Source: Rhodoplanes serenus (GTDB lineage Bacteria; Pseudomonadota; Alphaproteobacteria; Rhizobiales; Xanthobacteraceae). From it: a stretch of 47,224 nt of DNA. The notes beneath the pieces are model-generated. The model was not told the DNA's origin, did no database searches, and saw only the letters and a program-made list of their open reading frames with translations. The stretch is from positions 1-47,224 of the forward strand of contig WNKV01000025.1 of the NCBI GenBank assembly GCA_009720755.1. The letters are read 5' to 3'. Shown here piece after piece: positions 27,378-37,850 of this stretch (the stretch's first letter is position 1; every line of letters starts with the position of its first letter). The position numbers and the translations under genes are program-made.

Positions 27378-27470
27378 ATTCCGGAAGCCGCGAAGCGGCT
27401 GTCCGGAATCCAGCCGAGAGTTCCGAATTGGCGCTGGATTCCGGGCGCGCCGCTGCGCGGCGCCCCGGAA
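27378..27470. repeat. Palindromic intergenic repeat with two hairpins (after pyk)
   Basis: Two strong hairpins: ATTCCGGA (27378-27385) pairs with TCCGGAAT (27402-27409) with AGCCGC/GCGGCT inside. The second spans 27439-27470, with TTCCGGG and GCGCCGC pairing to GCGGCGC and CCGGAA around a TGC loop. The phrasing tcattccgg ... ctggattccggg resembles a dispersed element I recall from Rhodopseudomonas/Bradyrhizobium-type genomes. It sits between converging pyk and the alcohol dehydrogenase and may end both transcripts. Confidence 0.6.
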
Positions 27471-27476
27471 AGACGA

Positions 27477-27510
27477 GAACTGATCACCCGCAAGAACTGA
27501 TCACCCGCAA
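27477..27510. repeat. Tandem duplication of a 17-bp unit
   Basis: GAACTGATCACCCGCAA occurs twice head to tail (27477-27493 and 27494-27510), perfectly conserved, at the edge of the preceding palindromic element and 38 bp before the alcohol dehydrogenase stop. Probably a recent slippage duplication. Confidence 0.8.
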
Positions 27511-27547
27511 ACTGTATGATCCGGCGGCGCGCCGCCGGCCTCTCGCC

Positions 27548-28735
27548 TCACAGTCGTGCGGCGAGAAGCCCGGCGATCTCGTCGTCGGTCAGCACCACCG
27601 GGTTGGTCTTCATGCTGGAGCCGCGGCTCGCCGCCACGATGCGCGGCACGTCCGCGGCATCGACGCCGAGCGCCGACAGGCGCGGCAGCGCCAGCCGCTC
27701 CGTCCACGCCTCGAGGAGGTCGACCAGGCGGGCGCGATCGTCGCGCGCTTCGCGGCTGTCGCGGTCGGACAGCAGGCGCCCGACGGCGGCGTATTTCGCC
27801 AGCGCTGGGCTCTGCGGCGCGCGCGTCTCCAGGGCTGCGATGTTGACGCGCGTCGCCGCCGCCACCAGGGTGCCGCACACCACGCCATGGGGGATCGGGA
27901 AGAACGCCCCGAGCGGCGAGGCGAGCCCATGCACGGCGCCGAGCCCGGTCTGCGCCAGGCACACGCCGGAGAGCAGCGACCCATAGGCCATGCGGGCGCG
28001 CGCCGCGGCGGCCGCGGCGCCGCCGTCGTGCCAGGCGAGAAGGCCGTCGCGCACCGCGGCGAGGCCCGATAGTGCCAGCGCGTCGGTGAGCGGATTGGCG
28101 CGGCTCGACACGAAGGACTCGAGGAGCTGCGTCAGCGCATCCATGCCATTGGCAGCGATCAGCTCCGGCGGGCAGCCGGCCAGGAGATCGGGATCGACCA
28201 CCGCCACCGCGGCGACCAGCGCCTCGTCGCGGAACGACTTCTTGAAGCCGTCCGGGCCGTGACGTGACAGCACCGCGTTCTTGGTCGCCTCCGAGCCGGT
28301 GCCGGCGGTGGTCGGCACCGCGATGAACGGCGTCGCCGGGCCGCGATAGGGGGTCTCCGGCCCGACGCCTTCGAGATGGTCCATCACCGAGTTCCCGGGT
28401 CGCAGCAGCCCGGCGATGGCTTTCGCCGCATCGAGGGCGCTGCCGCCGCCGATGCCGACCACCACGTCGATGGCGCGCCCCCCGAAGCTGCGCACCGCGT
28501 CGTCGACCATCTCGGGCGACGGCTCGCCGGTGATCTCGACGGTGTCGATGGTGCAGCCCTGCGCCGCCAAGCCGGCGAGCAGCGGCGCGGCGTGCGGCGA
28601 GGCGCGGAACGAGCGCGCGCCGGTGACCAGCAGCAGTCGCGACCCGTAGGCCGCGACGAGGTCCGGCAACTGCTTGACGACCCCGGCGCCGAACACGATG
28701 CGCGGCAGCCGGGCGATGGAGAACGGCCCGATCAT
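27548..28735 (-). CDS. Iron-containing alcohol dehydrogenase / maleylacetate-reductase-like
   Basis: Type III (iron-dependent) NAD(P)-dependent dehydrogenase, 395 residues. It has the nucleotide motif GIGGGSALDAAK (94-105), VPTTAGTGSEATKNAVL and metal ligands D199 (NGMDALT), H269 (GAVHGLASPLG) and H283 (PIPHG). The fourth ligand, usually His in DALTH, is Gln203 (DALTQLLESFVS), a change seen in a known subgroup. The ATG at 28735 overlaps the stop of the upstream small gene (ATGA). Possible role: oxidising or reducing an aldehyde or hydroxy acid made by the neighbouring aminotransferase; the substrate is not predictable. Confidence 0.85.
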   Translation of the reverse strand: MIGPFSIARLPRIVFGAGVVKQLPDLVAAYGSRLLLVTGARSFRASPHAAPLLAGLAAQGCTIDTVEITGEPSPEMVDDAVRSFGGRAIDVVVGIGGGSALDAAKAIAGLLRPGNSVMDHLEGVGPETPYRGPATPFIAVPTTAGTGSEATKNAVLSRHGPDGFKKSFRDEALVAAVAVVDPDLLAGCPPELIAANGMDALTQLLESFVSSRANPLTDALALSGLAAVRDGLLAWHDGGAAAAAARARMAYGSLLSGVCLAQTGLGAVHGLASPLGAFFPIPHGVVCGTLVAAATRVNIAALETRAPQSPALAKYAAVGRLLSDRDSREARDDRARLVDLLEAWTERLALPRLSALGVDAADVPRIVAASRGSSMKTNPVVLTDDEIAGLLAARL

Positions 28736-29031
28736 GGCGTGCTCGGGAACAGCCCGCGCATCGGCACGCCCTCGCGCGGCGCCGCCATCATCGGGGCGAC
28801 GGCGTCGCGCCACACGGCGTAGTGCGGCGTCTGCTTGTGGGCGGCGGCCTCGGCGGCGCTCGCATACGCCTCGTAGAGCACGAAGCGGGTCGGATCGTCC
28901 GGCGACTGGAGGACATCGAAGCGGCGGTTGCCCGGCTCGCGCACCGACGCCTCGTGGTTTGCGCGCGTGGCGGCGATGAAGGCGTCGACGGCCTCGGGCT
29001 TGACGACGACATGAACGAGGGTGACGTGCAT
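28732..29031 (-). CDS. Antibiotic-biosynthesis-monooxygenase (ABM) fold protein, LsrG-like
   Basis: Small ferredoxin-like alpha/beta protein of the ABM superfamily, 99 residues: MHVTLVHVVVKPEAVDAFIA, GNRRFDVLQSPDDPTRFVLYEAY and the typical C-terminal YAVWRDAVAPMM with LFPSTP. Relatives include quinol monooxygenases and the isomerase LsrG. ATG at 29031; a longer start adds 21 unrelated residues. It is translationally coupled to the alcohol dehydrogenase and follows the IclR gene by 114 bp. Its chemistry here is unknown. Confidence 0.82.
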   Translation of the reverse strand: MHVTLVHVVVKPEAVDAFIAATRANHEASVREPGNRRFDVLQSPDDPTRFVLYEAYASAAEAAAHKQTPHYAVWRDAVAPMMAAPREGVPMRGLFPSTP

Positions 29032-29145
29032 CGGTCGGCTCCACGCGAGGAGGGCGGCGCCCCGACCGTACTGCAACGCCGCGCCCGACACCACGGCGTG
29101 CGGGCGCCGCGAGGCGCTGATGGTGCGGCGACGCTGCGGCGCGCC

Positions 29146-29946
29146 TCAGGGCCGCGCGGCGGCGCGGGCGCCGAGCGCCAGCTTGCCGGCGAGCGCCTCG
29201 GCGGCGTCCGTCAGGGCGCGCAGCCGTCCCGGCAGCTCGCCGTTCATGATGCGCTGGAGTGGCCCGGTCATGGCGACCGCGTGCAGCACGGCGCCGTCGG
29301 GCTGGCGCACCGGCACCGCGATGGCGGCGAGCCCCTCGTCGATCTCGCCGACGCAGGTGGCGTGGCCCTGCCGGCGCACCTCGGCGTATTCCTGCGCGAT
29401 CCACGCCGGCTCGGTGCGGGTGTTGACGGTGAGCTTCGGCCGCTCGGTCGCGAGCGCCGACGCGATCAGCGCGTCGTCCTGGAACGCCAGGATCGCCTTG
29501 GCGCTGGCGGCCGCGTGCGGGGGCATCTCGATGCCGGGCTGGACGTAGCTGCGCCAGCGCACCTCGGGCGCCTGCGAGATCGCCACCAGCACGCGATCGC
29601 CCACCAGCCGCGTCAGATAGCACGCCTCGTTGGAGTCGCCGGCGAGCCGCTCCAGTACCGGCCGCACCAGCGTCTCCAGCCAGCCGTCCGCCGCAGTGGC
29701 GTGCAGCAGCCGGGCGAGGCGGTCGCCGATGTCGTAGGCGCGGCCGCCCTGGCCGCCGCTGGCCAGCCGCGCCTTGACGAGACCCTTCAGCAGCCGATGC
29801 GCCGTCGTCTTCGGCAGGTCGAGCAGCGTCGCCACCTCGGCGAGCGTCAGCTTGCCCGGGAAGGCGGCGATCAGCTCCAGGACCGTCATGTAGCGGTCGA
29901 GCGGACCGTCGCTCTCCCTGTCGGTGCCCGTCGCGTCGGTACCCAA
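29146..29946 (-). CDS. IclR-family transcriptional regulator
   Basis: The 266-residue product has an N-terminal winged helix (YMTVLELIAAFPGKLTLAEV, then ATLLDLPKTTAHRLLKGLVK). A C-terminal IclR effector domain includes EACYLTRLVGDRVLVA, AAASAKAILAF and TCVGEIDEGLAAIAVPV. I chose a TTG at 29946, which has GAGG 8 bp upstream; an in-frame earlier start at 30117 would run across the operator and into livK. Divergent from livK, so it likely controls both the importer operon and the dehydrogenase unit downstream of itself. Confidence 0.9.
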   Translation of the reverse strand: MGTDATGTDRESDGPLDRYMTVLELIAAFPGKLTLAEVATLLDLPKTTAHRLLKGLVKARLASGGQGGRAYDIGDRLARLLHATAADGWLETLVRPVLERLAGDSNEACYLTRLVGDRVLVAISQAPEVRWRSYVQPGIEMPPHAAASAKAILAFQDDALIASALATERPKLTVNTRTEPAWIAQEYAEVRRQGHATCVGEIDEGLAAIAVPVRQPDGAVLHAVAMTGPLQRIMNGELPGRLRALTDAAEALAGKLALGARAAARP

Positions 29947-30010
29947 TGTCGCATCCTCGCGGCCCGATTGACACGGACCCCGGCAGTCCGTATCGTCAGT
30001 AACGATTTGT

Positions 30011-30035
30011 GGAATGATATTCCGAATATCGGAAT
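30011..30035. promoter_or_regulatory. Inverted-repeat operator between iclR and livK
   Basis: ATTCCGA-ATA-TCGGAAT (30019-30035) is a perfect inverted repeat with 7-bp arms. It overlaps a second one, GGAAT-GAT-ATTCC (30011-30023), so three GGAAT half-sites lie in a row. The form TTCCGnnnnnCGGAA fits sites known for IclR-family regulators. The region is AT-rich against its surroundings and lies 75 bp before livK and 65 bp before iclR. Confidence 0.6.
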
Positions 30036-30110
30036 TCGTCAAGCGATCCGCAGAGGTCGCCGCCACCATCACGACGGCCGCGCCGCAGGCGCCCGTGGAG
30101 GAGACGTCCG

Positions 30111-31262
30111 ATGACACTGACCCGACAGACCGTCTTGCGGCTCGCGCTGGCCGCGGCTCTCGCGCCGGCGCTTCCGGCCACCACCCTCGCCCAGCAGGGC
30201 GACATCCTGATCGGCGCCACGGTGCCGACCACCGGGCCGCTGTCGCTCACCGGCAAGCAGTATCTGAACTCGCTGCGGATGGCCGAGCAGGACATCAACG
30301 CGGCGGGCGGCATCGGCGGCCGCAAGATCAGGATCGTGTTCGAGGACACCCAGGCGTCCAACAGCACCGCCGTCAACGCCTTCATGAAGCTCGCCCAGGA
30401 GACCAAGCCGGCCTTCTACTTCCTGTCGAGCTACTCGACCCAGAACCTCGCGGTGGCGCCGGAGCTGAAGAAGATCGGCGTGCCCGCCATGTATGCGGGC
30501 GGCGCCGACGTGGTGGCCGAGCAGGGCAACGAGTGGATGTTCCGCATCCGCCCGGCCGACTCGGTCGCGGCGCGCGGCATGGTGACGGCGGCGACCACCA
30601 TCCTGAACGCCAAGAAGCCCGGCATTCTCTTCATCCAGAACGACTTCGGCCAGGGCGGCGCCAATGTGGCGGCGAAGCAGTTCGAGGCCGCCGGCACCCC
30701 GGTGGTCGGCATGGAGGCGTACGGGCAGAACGACAAGGACTTCTCGGCCCAGATGCTGAGCCTGCGCGCCAAGGGCGCCGACGTGCTGGTGCTGTTCAAC
30801 TACCCGCAGGACGGCGCGCTGCTGCTGCGCCAGGCCAAGATGCTCGATCTGAAGATGCCGATCGTCACCTCGTCGGCCGCGCTGGTGCCGGCCGCCTTGC
30901 AGCTCCTGTCGCCGGCCGATCTCGTCAATGTCTGGGGCGTCGTCGACGCCTACATGGATGCGAGCGTCGGCGACCGCATGAAGGACTTCGTCGAGCGCTA
31001 CCGCAAGATGTTCGGCACCGATGCCGACCCCTACGGCCTCGCCTACTACGACGGCGCCCTGATCATGGCCGAGGGCATGCGCAAGGTCGGGCTCGATCCC
31101 AAGGCGCTGCGCGACTGGATCGCCGGCCTGCGCGACTGGCCCGGCATCGGCCACGTCTACGGGTTCGATGCCAAGGGCAACGGCGTGCGCGACCTCGCGG
31201 TCGTCAAGGCCAAGCCCGGCACCAAGACGCTGGAGCTGGTGCAGACCGTCAAGGTCGACTGA
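30111..31262 (+). CDS. Branched-chain amino acid-type ABC transporter substrate-binding protein
   Basis: Periplasmic ligand receptor of a HAAT-family importer. The 383-residue product has a signal peptide (about 1-28, ending TTLAQ). The mature domain shows ILIGATVPTTGPLSLTGK, AEQDINAAGGIGGRKI and LVFEDTQ-like IVFEDTQASNSTA. The Leu/Ile/Val receptors share this plan, but so do receptors for urea, amides and aromatic acids, so the ligand is open. GGAGGAG lies upstream of the ATG. First gene of the livKHMGF-aminotransferase-hyuBA cluster. Confidence 0.93.
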   Translation: MTLTRQTVLRLALAAALAPALPATTLAQQGDILIGATVPTTGPLSLTGKQYLNSLRMAEQDINAAGGIGGRKIRIVFEDTQASNSTAVNAFMKLAQETKPAFYFLSSYSTQNLAVAPELKKIGVPAMYAGGADVVAEQGNEWMFRIRPADSVAARGMVTAATTILNAKKPGILFIQNDFGQGGANVAAKQFEAAGTPVVGMEAYGQNDKDFSAQMLSLRAKGADVLVLFNYPQDGALLLRQAKMLDLKMPIVTSSAALVPAALQLLSPADLVNVWGVVDAYMDASVGDRMKDFVERYRKMFGTDADPYGLAYYDGALIMAEGMRKVGLDPKALRDWIAGLRDWPGIGHVYGFDAKGNGVRDLAVVKAKPGTKTLELVQTVKVD

Positions 31263-31409
31263 CCCGACGCACCGGCGCGTCGGCGCAGCGCGCCGGCGTG
31301 CCCGCCGGCATGGTTCTGAACTCTGCCGTCGCCGCACGCGACGCGAGGGCGCCGTGCGGCCCGTCGACCACCCGCGACACGAGCGCGAGACGAGAGCGCG
31401 AGGCGAGAC

Positions 31410-32285
31410 ATGGCCGACTTCATCCAACTGTGCGTCAACGGGCTGGCGCTCGGCAGCGTCTATGCGCTCGCCGCCATCGGCTTCGTCATCGTCTACGCGG
31501 CGACCGGCGTGGTGAACTTCGCGGCCGGCCAGTTCGTCATGCTGGGCACCTTCGCGGGCGTCGGCATGATCACCCAGGGAGCGCTGCCGCTCGGCCTCGG
31601 CTACGGTGCCGCGCTCGCCGCCATGGCGCTGTTCGGGGTCCTGTTCTTCGTCCTGGTCTACCTGCCGCTGCGGAAGAGCCCGGTGGTCACCATCATCATC
31701 GGCACGGTGGCGATCGGCATCGTGATGCAGAACGCCGTGCTGCTCAGCTTCGGCTCGTGGCCGTTCCGGCTGCCGTCGCCGCTCGACGGCATCATGCTCC
31801 AGATCGGCGGCGCCATGATCACCGCCCACGCGGTGATGGTGGTGGCGGTGACGGCGCTGCTGATCGGCCTGATCTGGCTCCTGTTCTACCGCACCGCGCT
31901 GGGCATCGGCATGCGCGCGGTGGCCCAGGATGTCGAGGCGGCGCGGCTGATGGGCCTGCCGGTCAATCGCCTGCTGGCGCTGTCCTGGGTGCTGGCCGCG
32001 ATGCTCGCCGGCATCGCCGGCCTGCTGCTCGGGCCGATGTGGTTCGCCGACGTCAACATGGGCGACCCGATCGCCCTCAAGGCGTTCGCCGCCACCATCA
32101 TCGGCGGCTTCGGCAGCCTGCCGGGTGCCATCGCGGGCGGCCTGTTCGTCGGCCTGGCCGAGCTGCTCGGTGCCTCCTACGTGTCGTCCGCCTACAAGGA
32201 TCTGATCGCCTTCGGGGCGATGATCCTGTTCCTGCTGGTGCGTCCGCAGGGCGTGTTCGGCGAGCGCATCCAGGACCGGGGCTGA
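31410..32285 (+). CDS. Branched-chain amino acid-type ABC transporter permease, LivH-like
   Basis: First membrane subunit of the HAAT importer, 291 residues, about eight spans. It begins with LCVNGLALGSVYALAAIGF and IVYAATGVVNFAAGQFVMLG, typical of LivH. It also has MGLPVNRLLALSWVLAAMLAGIAGLL and AFAATIIGGFGSLPGAIAGG, which holds the EAA-like coupling and C-terminal signature. A 147-bp spacer separates it from the receptor gene; the LivM-like permease gene follows 3 bp later. Confidence 0.94.
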   Translation: MADFIQLCVNGLALGSVYALAAIGFVIVYAATGVVNFAAGQFVMLGTFAGVGMITQGALPLGLGYGAALAAMALFGVLFFVLVYLPLRKSPVVTIIIGTVAIGIVMQNAVLLSFGSWPFRLPSPLDGIMLQIGGAMITAHAVMVVAVTALLIGLIWLLFYRTALGIGMRAVAQDVEAARLMGLPVNRLLALSWVLAAMLAGIAGLLLGPMWFADVNMGDPIALKAFAATIIGGFGSLPGAIAGGLFVGLAELLGASYVSSAYKDLIAFGAMILFLLVRPQGVFGERIQDRG

Positions 32286-32288
32286 GCG

Positions 32289-33260
32289 ATGCGGGTGCGC
32301 GACAGCCTCCTCGCCGCGGTGGCGATCCTGGCCGCCGGCGGCCTGCTCTCCCTCGGGCTCGCCGACTACAGCCTGCGGCTCCTCAATCTCTCGGTGATCT
32401 CGGCCGTCGCGGTGATCGGCTTCAACGTCGCCTTCGGGCTCGCCGGGCTGATCTCGCTCGGCCACGCCGCTTTCGTCGGCATGGGGGCCTACACGCTGGC
32501 GATCCTCACCACCAAGCTCGGCTGGTCGCCGTGGCTCGCGGCGCCCGTCGGGGTCGCGGTGACGACGCTGTTCGCGGCGCTGATCGGCTATCCGCTGCTG
32601 CGGCTGCGCGGCCACTACCTGGCGCTGGCGACGCTCGGGCTCAATGTCAGCTTCACCATCGTGACCGCCAACTGGATCGCGCTGACCAACGGCACCAACG
32701 GCATCTCCGGCGTTCCGCCGTTCGCGGTCGCCGGCCTCGCGATCGACGACGAGCGGCGTTTCCTGTGGCTCGGGCTGGTGGCACTGGCGGTGGTGGCCGC
32801 CGCCGCGGTGGCGCTGCAACGCTCGCGCCACGGCCGCGCCATGATGGCGGTGCGCGACGACGAGACGGCGGCCCGCATGTCCGGCATCGACGTCACCCGC
32901 ACCAAGGTGGCGGCGCTGTGCCTGTCGGCGGCCGCCGCGGGCCTCGCCGGCGTGCTGTTCGCCACCCATGTCCGCTTCGTCGCGCCGGAGGACTTCAACT
33001 ACGCGCACTCGATCGTCTATCTCGCCATGCTGATCGTCGGCGGCGAGGGCACGGTCGTGGGTGCGGTGATCGGCGCCGCGCTGCTGACCTTCCTGCCCGA
33101 GTGGCTGCGCGGTCTCGGCGATGCGTATCTCGCCTTCTTCGGCTTGATGATGCTCGTCATCCTGATCTTCCTGCCGACCGGCCTGATCGGGCTGGTGCGT
33201 ATGGCCGCTCGTCTCCGGTTTCGCCGCGGCGCCGTCGCCACCCCGCGAGGCGCGCCATGA
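32289..33260 (+). CDS. Branched-chain amino acid-type ABC transporter permease, LivM-like
   Basis: Second membrane subunit of the HAAT importer, 323 residues. It shows NVAFGLAGLISLGHAAFVGMG, the long LRLRGHYLALATLGL motif, AVRDDETAARMSGID and VGGEGTVVGAVIGAALLTFLPEWLR, standard LivM features. ATG at 32289, 3 bp after the LivH-like stop; its stop overlaps the LivG-like start (ATGA), so translation is probably coupled through the transporter genes. Confidence 0.94.
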   Translation: MRVRDSLLAAVAILAAGGLLSLGLADYSLRLLNLSVISAVAVIGFNVAFGLAGLISLGHAAFVGMGAYTLAILTTKLGWSPWLAAPVGVAVTTLFAALIGYPLLRLRGHYLALATLGLNVSFTIVTANWIALTNGTNGISGVPPFAVAGLAIDDERRFLWLGLVALAVVAAAAVALQRSRHGRAMMAVRDDETAARMSGIDVTRTKVAALCLSAAAAGLAGVLFATHVRFVAPEDFNYAHSIVYLAMLIVGGEGTVVGAVIGAALLTFLPEWLRGLGDAYLAFFGLMMLVILIFLPTGLIGLVRMAARLRFRRGAVATPRGAP

Positions 33261-33974
33261 CGCTCCTGCACGCGACCGGCGTCTCCATGCGCTATGGCGG
33301 CCTGATGGCGCTGTCGGGCGTCGACCTCGCGGTCGCGCCGGCTGAGTTCGTCGCCGTGATCGGACCGAACGGCGCCGGCAAGTCGACCTTCCTGAACGTG
33401 CTCACCGGGCTCGTCTACCCGACCGCCGGCAAGGTCCTGCTCGACGGCCGCGACATCACCCGGGCGCCGCCCCATGCGCGCATCCGCGCCGGGCTGGGCC
33501 GCACCTTCCAGCACGGGCGGCTGTTCGATCGCCTCTCCGTCCTGGAGAACGTGATGGTCGGCGCCGCCATCCGCCGCGACCGCAGCGAGGCGGCGCTGCG
33601 CGACGCCGCGCACGCGGTGCTGGACCGCATGGGGCTCGCCGCCGAGGCCGATCAGGCGGTTGGGTCGCTCTCCTACGGTCGGCGCCGCATGGTCGAGCTG
33701 TGCCGCGTGCTGGCCGGCGAGCCGCGCCTGCTGCTGCTCGACGAGCCCGCCGCCGGCCTGAACTCCGGCGAGGTCGAGCACCTGATCGAGCGACTGACCG
33801 AGCTGCGCGCCACGCATCGGATCGCCGTGGTGCTGATCGAGCACAACATGGGGATGGTCATGCGGCTCGCCGAGCGCATCCTGGTGCTCAACTTCGGCAG
33901 CCGCATCGCCGAGGGACCGCCGGCACAGATCCAGACCGATCCGGCGGTGCTCACCGCCTATCTGGGCGAGGGCT

Positions 33975-33994
<20 letters not shown>
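33257..33994 (+). CDS. Branched-chain amino acid-type ABC transporter ATPase, LivG-like
   Basis: ATP-binding subunit, 245 residues: Walker A GPNGAGKST, Q-loop region GLGRTFQHGRLF, signature SLSYGRRRMVEL, Walker B LLLLDEPAAGLN and switch His in VVLIEHNM. RTFQ and AAGLN mark the LivG type. The signature helix reads SYGRRR, a common LivG variation of LSGGQ. The start overlaps the LivM-like stop; its own end overlaps the LivF-like gene by 20 bp. Confidence 0.94.
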
Positions 33995-34688
<694 letters not shown>

Positions 34689-34689
34689 A

Positions 34690-34731
34690 GCATGGTCCGG
34701 CGAAGGGAGCTCGGTTCGCCGTTGACCATGC
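34690..34731. repeat. Imperfect palindrome between livF and the aminotransferase gene
   Basis: GCATGGTC (34690-34697) with GGCGAA (34699-34704) pairs with TTCGCC (34715-34720) and GACCATGC (34724-34731) around a 10-base loop, starting right after the LivF-like stop. The agagcatg...catgcg arrangement resembles RPE-like palindromes that are dispersed in Rhizobiales. It may partly terminate or stabilise the transporter message. Confidence 0.55.
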
Positions 34732-34777
34732 GATCAAACAAGAGCGTCGGATGATGCCGCAGCGAGGAGCACACGAG

Positions 34778-36094
<1,317 letters not shown>

Positions 36095-36186
36095 CGGCCG
36101 AACGGATCTCCAGCTCCCGTATCGTGTGACCCGACGACGGCGCCGCCGCGCCACCGTCCATCCCGTGCCGACGACGAAGGCTCTCC

Positions 36187-37848
36187 ATGTCCACCGCGGT
36201 CGATCCGATCACTCGCTCCGTCATCCAGCACCGGCTGTCGTCCATCGTGGCCGAGATGGGCGAGGCGATGCTGCGCACCTCCTACTCGCAGATCCTCAAC
36301 TCCAGCCGCGATTTCTCCATCGCGATCTGCGACACCCGCGCCCGCCTGGTGGCGCAGGCCGATCACATCCCGGTGCATGTCGGGGCGCTGCCCTGGGCGG
36401 TGCGCGCCGTCGAGGCGCGCTTCGCCGATATCGCGCCCGGCGACGTGATGCTGCTCAACGACCCCTATCACGGCGGCAGCCATCTGCCCGATCTCACCGC
36501 CTTCGTGCCGGTGTTCGCCGACGGGCGGCGGTTCTTCTGGACGGTCGTGCGGGCGCACCAGAGCGACATCGGCGGCGCCACCCATGGCGGCTACAATCCG
36601 GAGGCGACCGAGATCTGGCAGGAGGGGCTGCGCATCCCGCCGCTGCGTCTCCACGAAGGCGGCCGGCCACGCGACGACCTGCTCGACATGCTGGCCCTCA
36701 ACGTCCGCAACGCCCGCGACTTCCGCGGCGATCTCGCCGCCATGGTGGGCGCCGCCCATCTCGGCCAGCGCCGGCTGGAGCGGCTGTTCGCCGAGTTCGG
36801 CACGGCGGTGGTGGAGGCCGCCGTCGAAGCGATCCTCGACGCCGCCGAGCAGCAGGCGCGCGCCGTCGTCGCCGGCTGGACCGACGGCGTGTTCAACGGC
36901 GAGGCGTTCCTCGACGACGACGGCCGCGGCCGCGAGAACCTGCGCATCGCCGCGACGGTGACCAAGCGCGGCAGCGACATCGAGGTGGATCTGAGCGACT
37001 CGGACCCGCAGGCCGACAGCTTCGTCAACTCGTCGCACGCCAACACCCAGGCCGCGGTGGCGATGGCGTTCGCCTATCTGATCGATCCGGCGACGCCCAA
37101 GAACGACGGCGCCCTGCGGCCCCTCAAGGTGGTGGCGAAGCAGGGCACGATCGTGTGGGCCGATCCCGGCCGGCCGGTGACGCTGTGCACCAGCCACCCG
37201 TCCAACGAGATCGTCGAGGCGGTGATCAAGGCGCTCGCCGGCTGCTGCCCGGACCGCGCCATGGCGGGCTGGAGCCGCCGCTTCCGCCTCGCCATCAAGG
37301 GCGAGGACCCGCGCAGCCGCCGCGGCTTCATCTGGCACATGTTCCAGGCGCGCCCGGGCGGCGGCGCCTCGCCGGGCGGCGACGGCTGGTCGTCGATCGG
37401 CGAGTGGCACACCGCGGGCGGCATCAAGTTCGGGTCCATCGAGGTCGCCGAGGTGCGCTTTCCGCTGCATTTCCGCCGGCACGAGTTCCGCCCCGGCTCG
37501 GGCGGTCGCGGGCGTCATCGCGGCGGCCTCGGCGTCGCCCTCGATCTCGTCGTCGAGACCGAGCGGCCGGCGCTCGCCAACACGGCGGGCGATGGTGTTC
37601 GCCATGGCGCGTGCGGCCTGCATGGCGGCGAGGACGGTGCGCCGCACGACTACCGCCTCGTCTCGGCCGGCCGGCCGCCGCGGGTGCTGAAGACCAAGGA
37701 GGCCGGCATCGTGCTGGCGCCCGGCGACGTTCTGGAGATCCGCTCGGGCGGTGGCGGCGGCTGGGGGCCGCCGGCCGAGCGCTCCGCCGCGGCACAGCGG
37801 CGCGATGTCGAGCAGGGCCTGGTGGACGCCGGCGCGCAGGAGCACTGA
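36187..37848 (+). CDS. Hydantoinase B / oxoprolinase beta-subunit family protein
   Basis: Partner subunit of the ATP-dependent ring-opening or carboxylating HyuAB family (N-methylhydantoinase, 5-oxoprolinase, acetone/acetophenone carboxylase, caprolactamase). The 553-residue product begins DPITRSVIQHRLSSIVAEMG and has ILNSSRDFSIAICD, HIPVHVGALPWAV, GDVMLLNDPYHGGSHLPDLT, VRAHQSDIGGATHGGYN and FVNSSHANTQAAVAMAFAYL, all conserved. The C-terminal glycine-rich GGGGGWGPP is also typical. The gene for subunit A starts 2 bp after its stop, so both are surely made together. Substrate not predictable. Confidence 0.93.
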   Translation: MSTAVDPITRSVIQHRLSSIVAEMGEAMLRTSYSQILNSSRDFSIAICDTRARLVAQADHIPVHVGALPWAVRAVEARFADIAPGDVMLLNDPYHGGSHLPDLTAFVPVFADGRRFFWTVVRAHQSDIGGATHGGYNPEATEIWQEGLRIPPLRLHEGGRPRDDLLDMLALNVRNARDFRGDLAAMVGAAHLGQRRLERLFAEFGTAVVEAAVEAILDAAEQQARAVVAGWTDGVFNGEAFLDDDGRGRENLRIAATVTKRGSDIEVDLSDSDPQADSFVNSSHANTQAAVAMAFAYLIDPATPKNDGALRPLKVVAKQGTIVWADPGRPVTLCTSHPSNEIVEAVIKALAGCCPDRAMAGWSRRFRLAIKGEDPRSRRGFIWHMFQARPGGGASPGGDGWSSIGEWHTAGGIKFGSIEVAEVRFPLHFRRHEFRPGSGGRGRHRGGLGVALDLVVETERPALANTAGDGVRHGACGLHGGEDGAPHDYRLVSAGRPPRVLKTKEAGIVLAPGDVLEIRSGGGGGWGPPAERSAAAQRRDVEQGLVDAGAQEH

Positions 37849-37850
37849 CC

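Noticed and set aside
28736-29974. Extension of the alcohol dehydrogenase to 808 residues
   Set aside because: The extension reads the ABM gene and iclR in a wrong frame; the ATG overlapping the ABM stop fits the family start.
30069-33008. 979-residue minus-strand frame across livK-livM
   Set aside because: Low-complexity His/Gln/Asp/Arg composition, antisense to well-supported transporter genes.
36126-37850. N-terminal extension of HyuA through HyuB giving a 1258-residue protein
   Set aside because: The first part is an out-of-frame reading of hyuB; HyuA homology starts at the ATG at 37851.
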